Shown piece by piece: positions 6,985 to 7,001 of a DNA stretch of 7,001 nt. The notes under the pieces were generated by a model. The model saw nothing but the letters and a program-made list of their open reading frames with translations. It had not been told where the DNA came from and did not search any database. Position 1 is the stretch's first letter. The number at the start of each line of letters is the position of its first letter. The position numbers and the translations under genes were made by a program. This stretch comes from Rickettsiales bacterium (GTDB lineage: Bacteria; Pseudomonadota; Alphaproteobacteria; Rickettsiales; Anaplasmataceae), in assembly GCA_031281335.1 (NCBI GenBank), contig JAITFM010000007.1, forward strand, positions 1 through 7,001, in the 5' to 3' direction.

Positions 6985-7001
6985 AATAGAGAGTGGAATA
7001 A

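Larger units (their letters stand above)
6724..7001. other. Intergenic region downstream of lysK without a convincing gene
   Basis: No intact gene longer than about 32 codons starts in the stretches I read closely, no tRNA-like T-loop was noticed, and no rho-independent terminator (GC stem followed by a T run) follows the lysK stop. A TTGACA box is present near its left third, and a small broken reading frame near its right part is listed separately. The right end may be the leader of a gene beyond the window. Confidence 0.5.

Noticed and set aside
6724..7001. tRNA or other structured RNA gene after lysK
   Set aside because: No T-loop-like GGTTC-AANCC motif, acceptor pairing or CCA-preceding stem could be found on either strand by eye.

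Overview
The window is AT-rich and looks like a piece of a Wolbachia (Rickettsiales, Alphaproteobacteria) chromosome. This rests on three things: a divided type IV secretion (vir) cluster in the rickettsial order virB3-virB4-virB6, VirB6 proteins with a signal peptide and a large exported domain that the classical VirB6 lacks, and a class I (archaeal-type) lysyl-tRNA synthetase, which is typical of Rickettsiales. The assignment comes from family recognition; no search was run.

Layout: bases 1-5080 carry a tightly packed operon read on the minus strand (right to left). virB3 (4787-5080) is followed after 9 bp by virB4 (2372-4777), which overlaps the first virB6 gene by 8 bp (ATGTTTAA). The virB6 reading frame begins at 2379 and meets an in-frame TAG at 375-373. 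The same frame then stays open from 372 to the left edge (124 codons) and encodes what looks like the missing C-terminal part of the same VirB6. The operon presumably continues left beyond the window with further virB6 paralogs, as in other Rickettsiales.

A 65-bp AT-rich spacer (5081-5145) separates virB3 from the divergent lysK gene (5146-6723, plus strand), so it should hold promoters for both directions. The last 278 bp (6724-7001) contain no convincing gene. They hold a TTGACA box with no good partner -10 and a small, apparently frameshifted reading frame.

How the genes work together: VirB3 and VirB6 are inner-membrane parts and VirB4 the energising ATPase of the same secretion machine. 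The outer-membrane and other ATPase genes (virB8-virB11, virD4) are not in this window and in Rickettsiales usually sit at a second locus. lysK is an unrelated housekeeping gene that shares only the intergenic region. The most notable observation is the amber codon that cuts virB6 just before its last two membrane segments. It could be a recent nonsense mutation, a split gene translated as two polypeptides, or a sequencing error.
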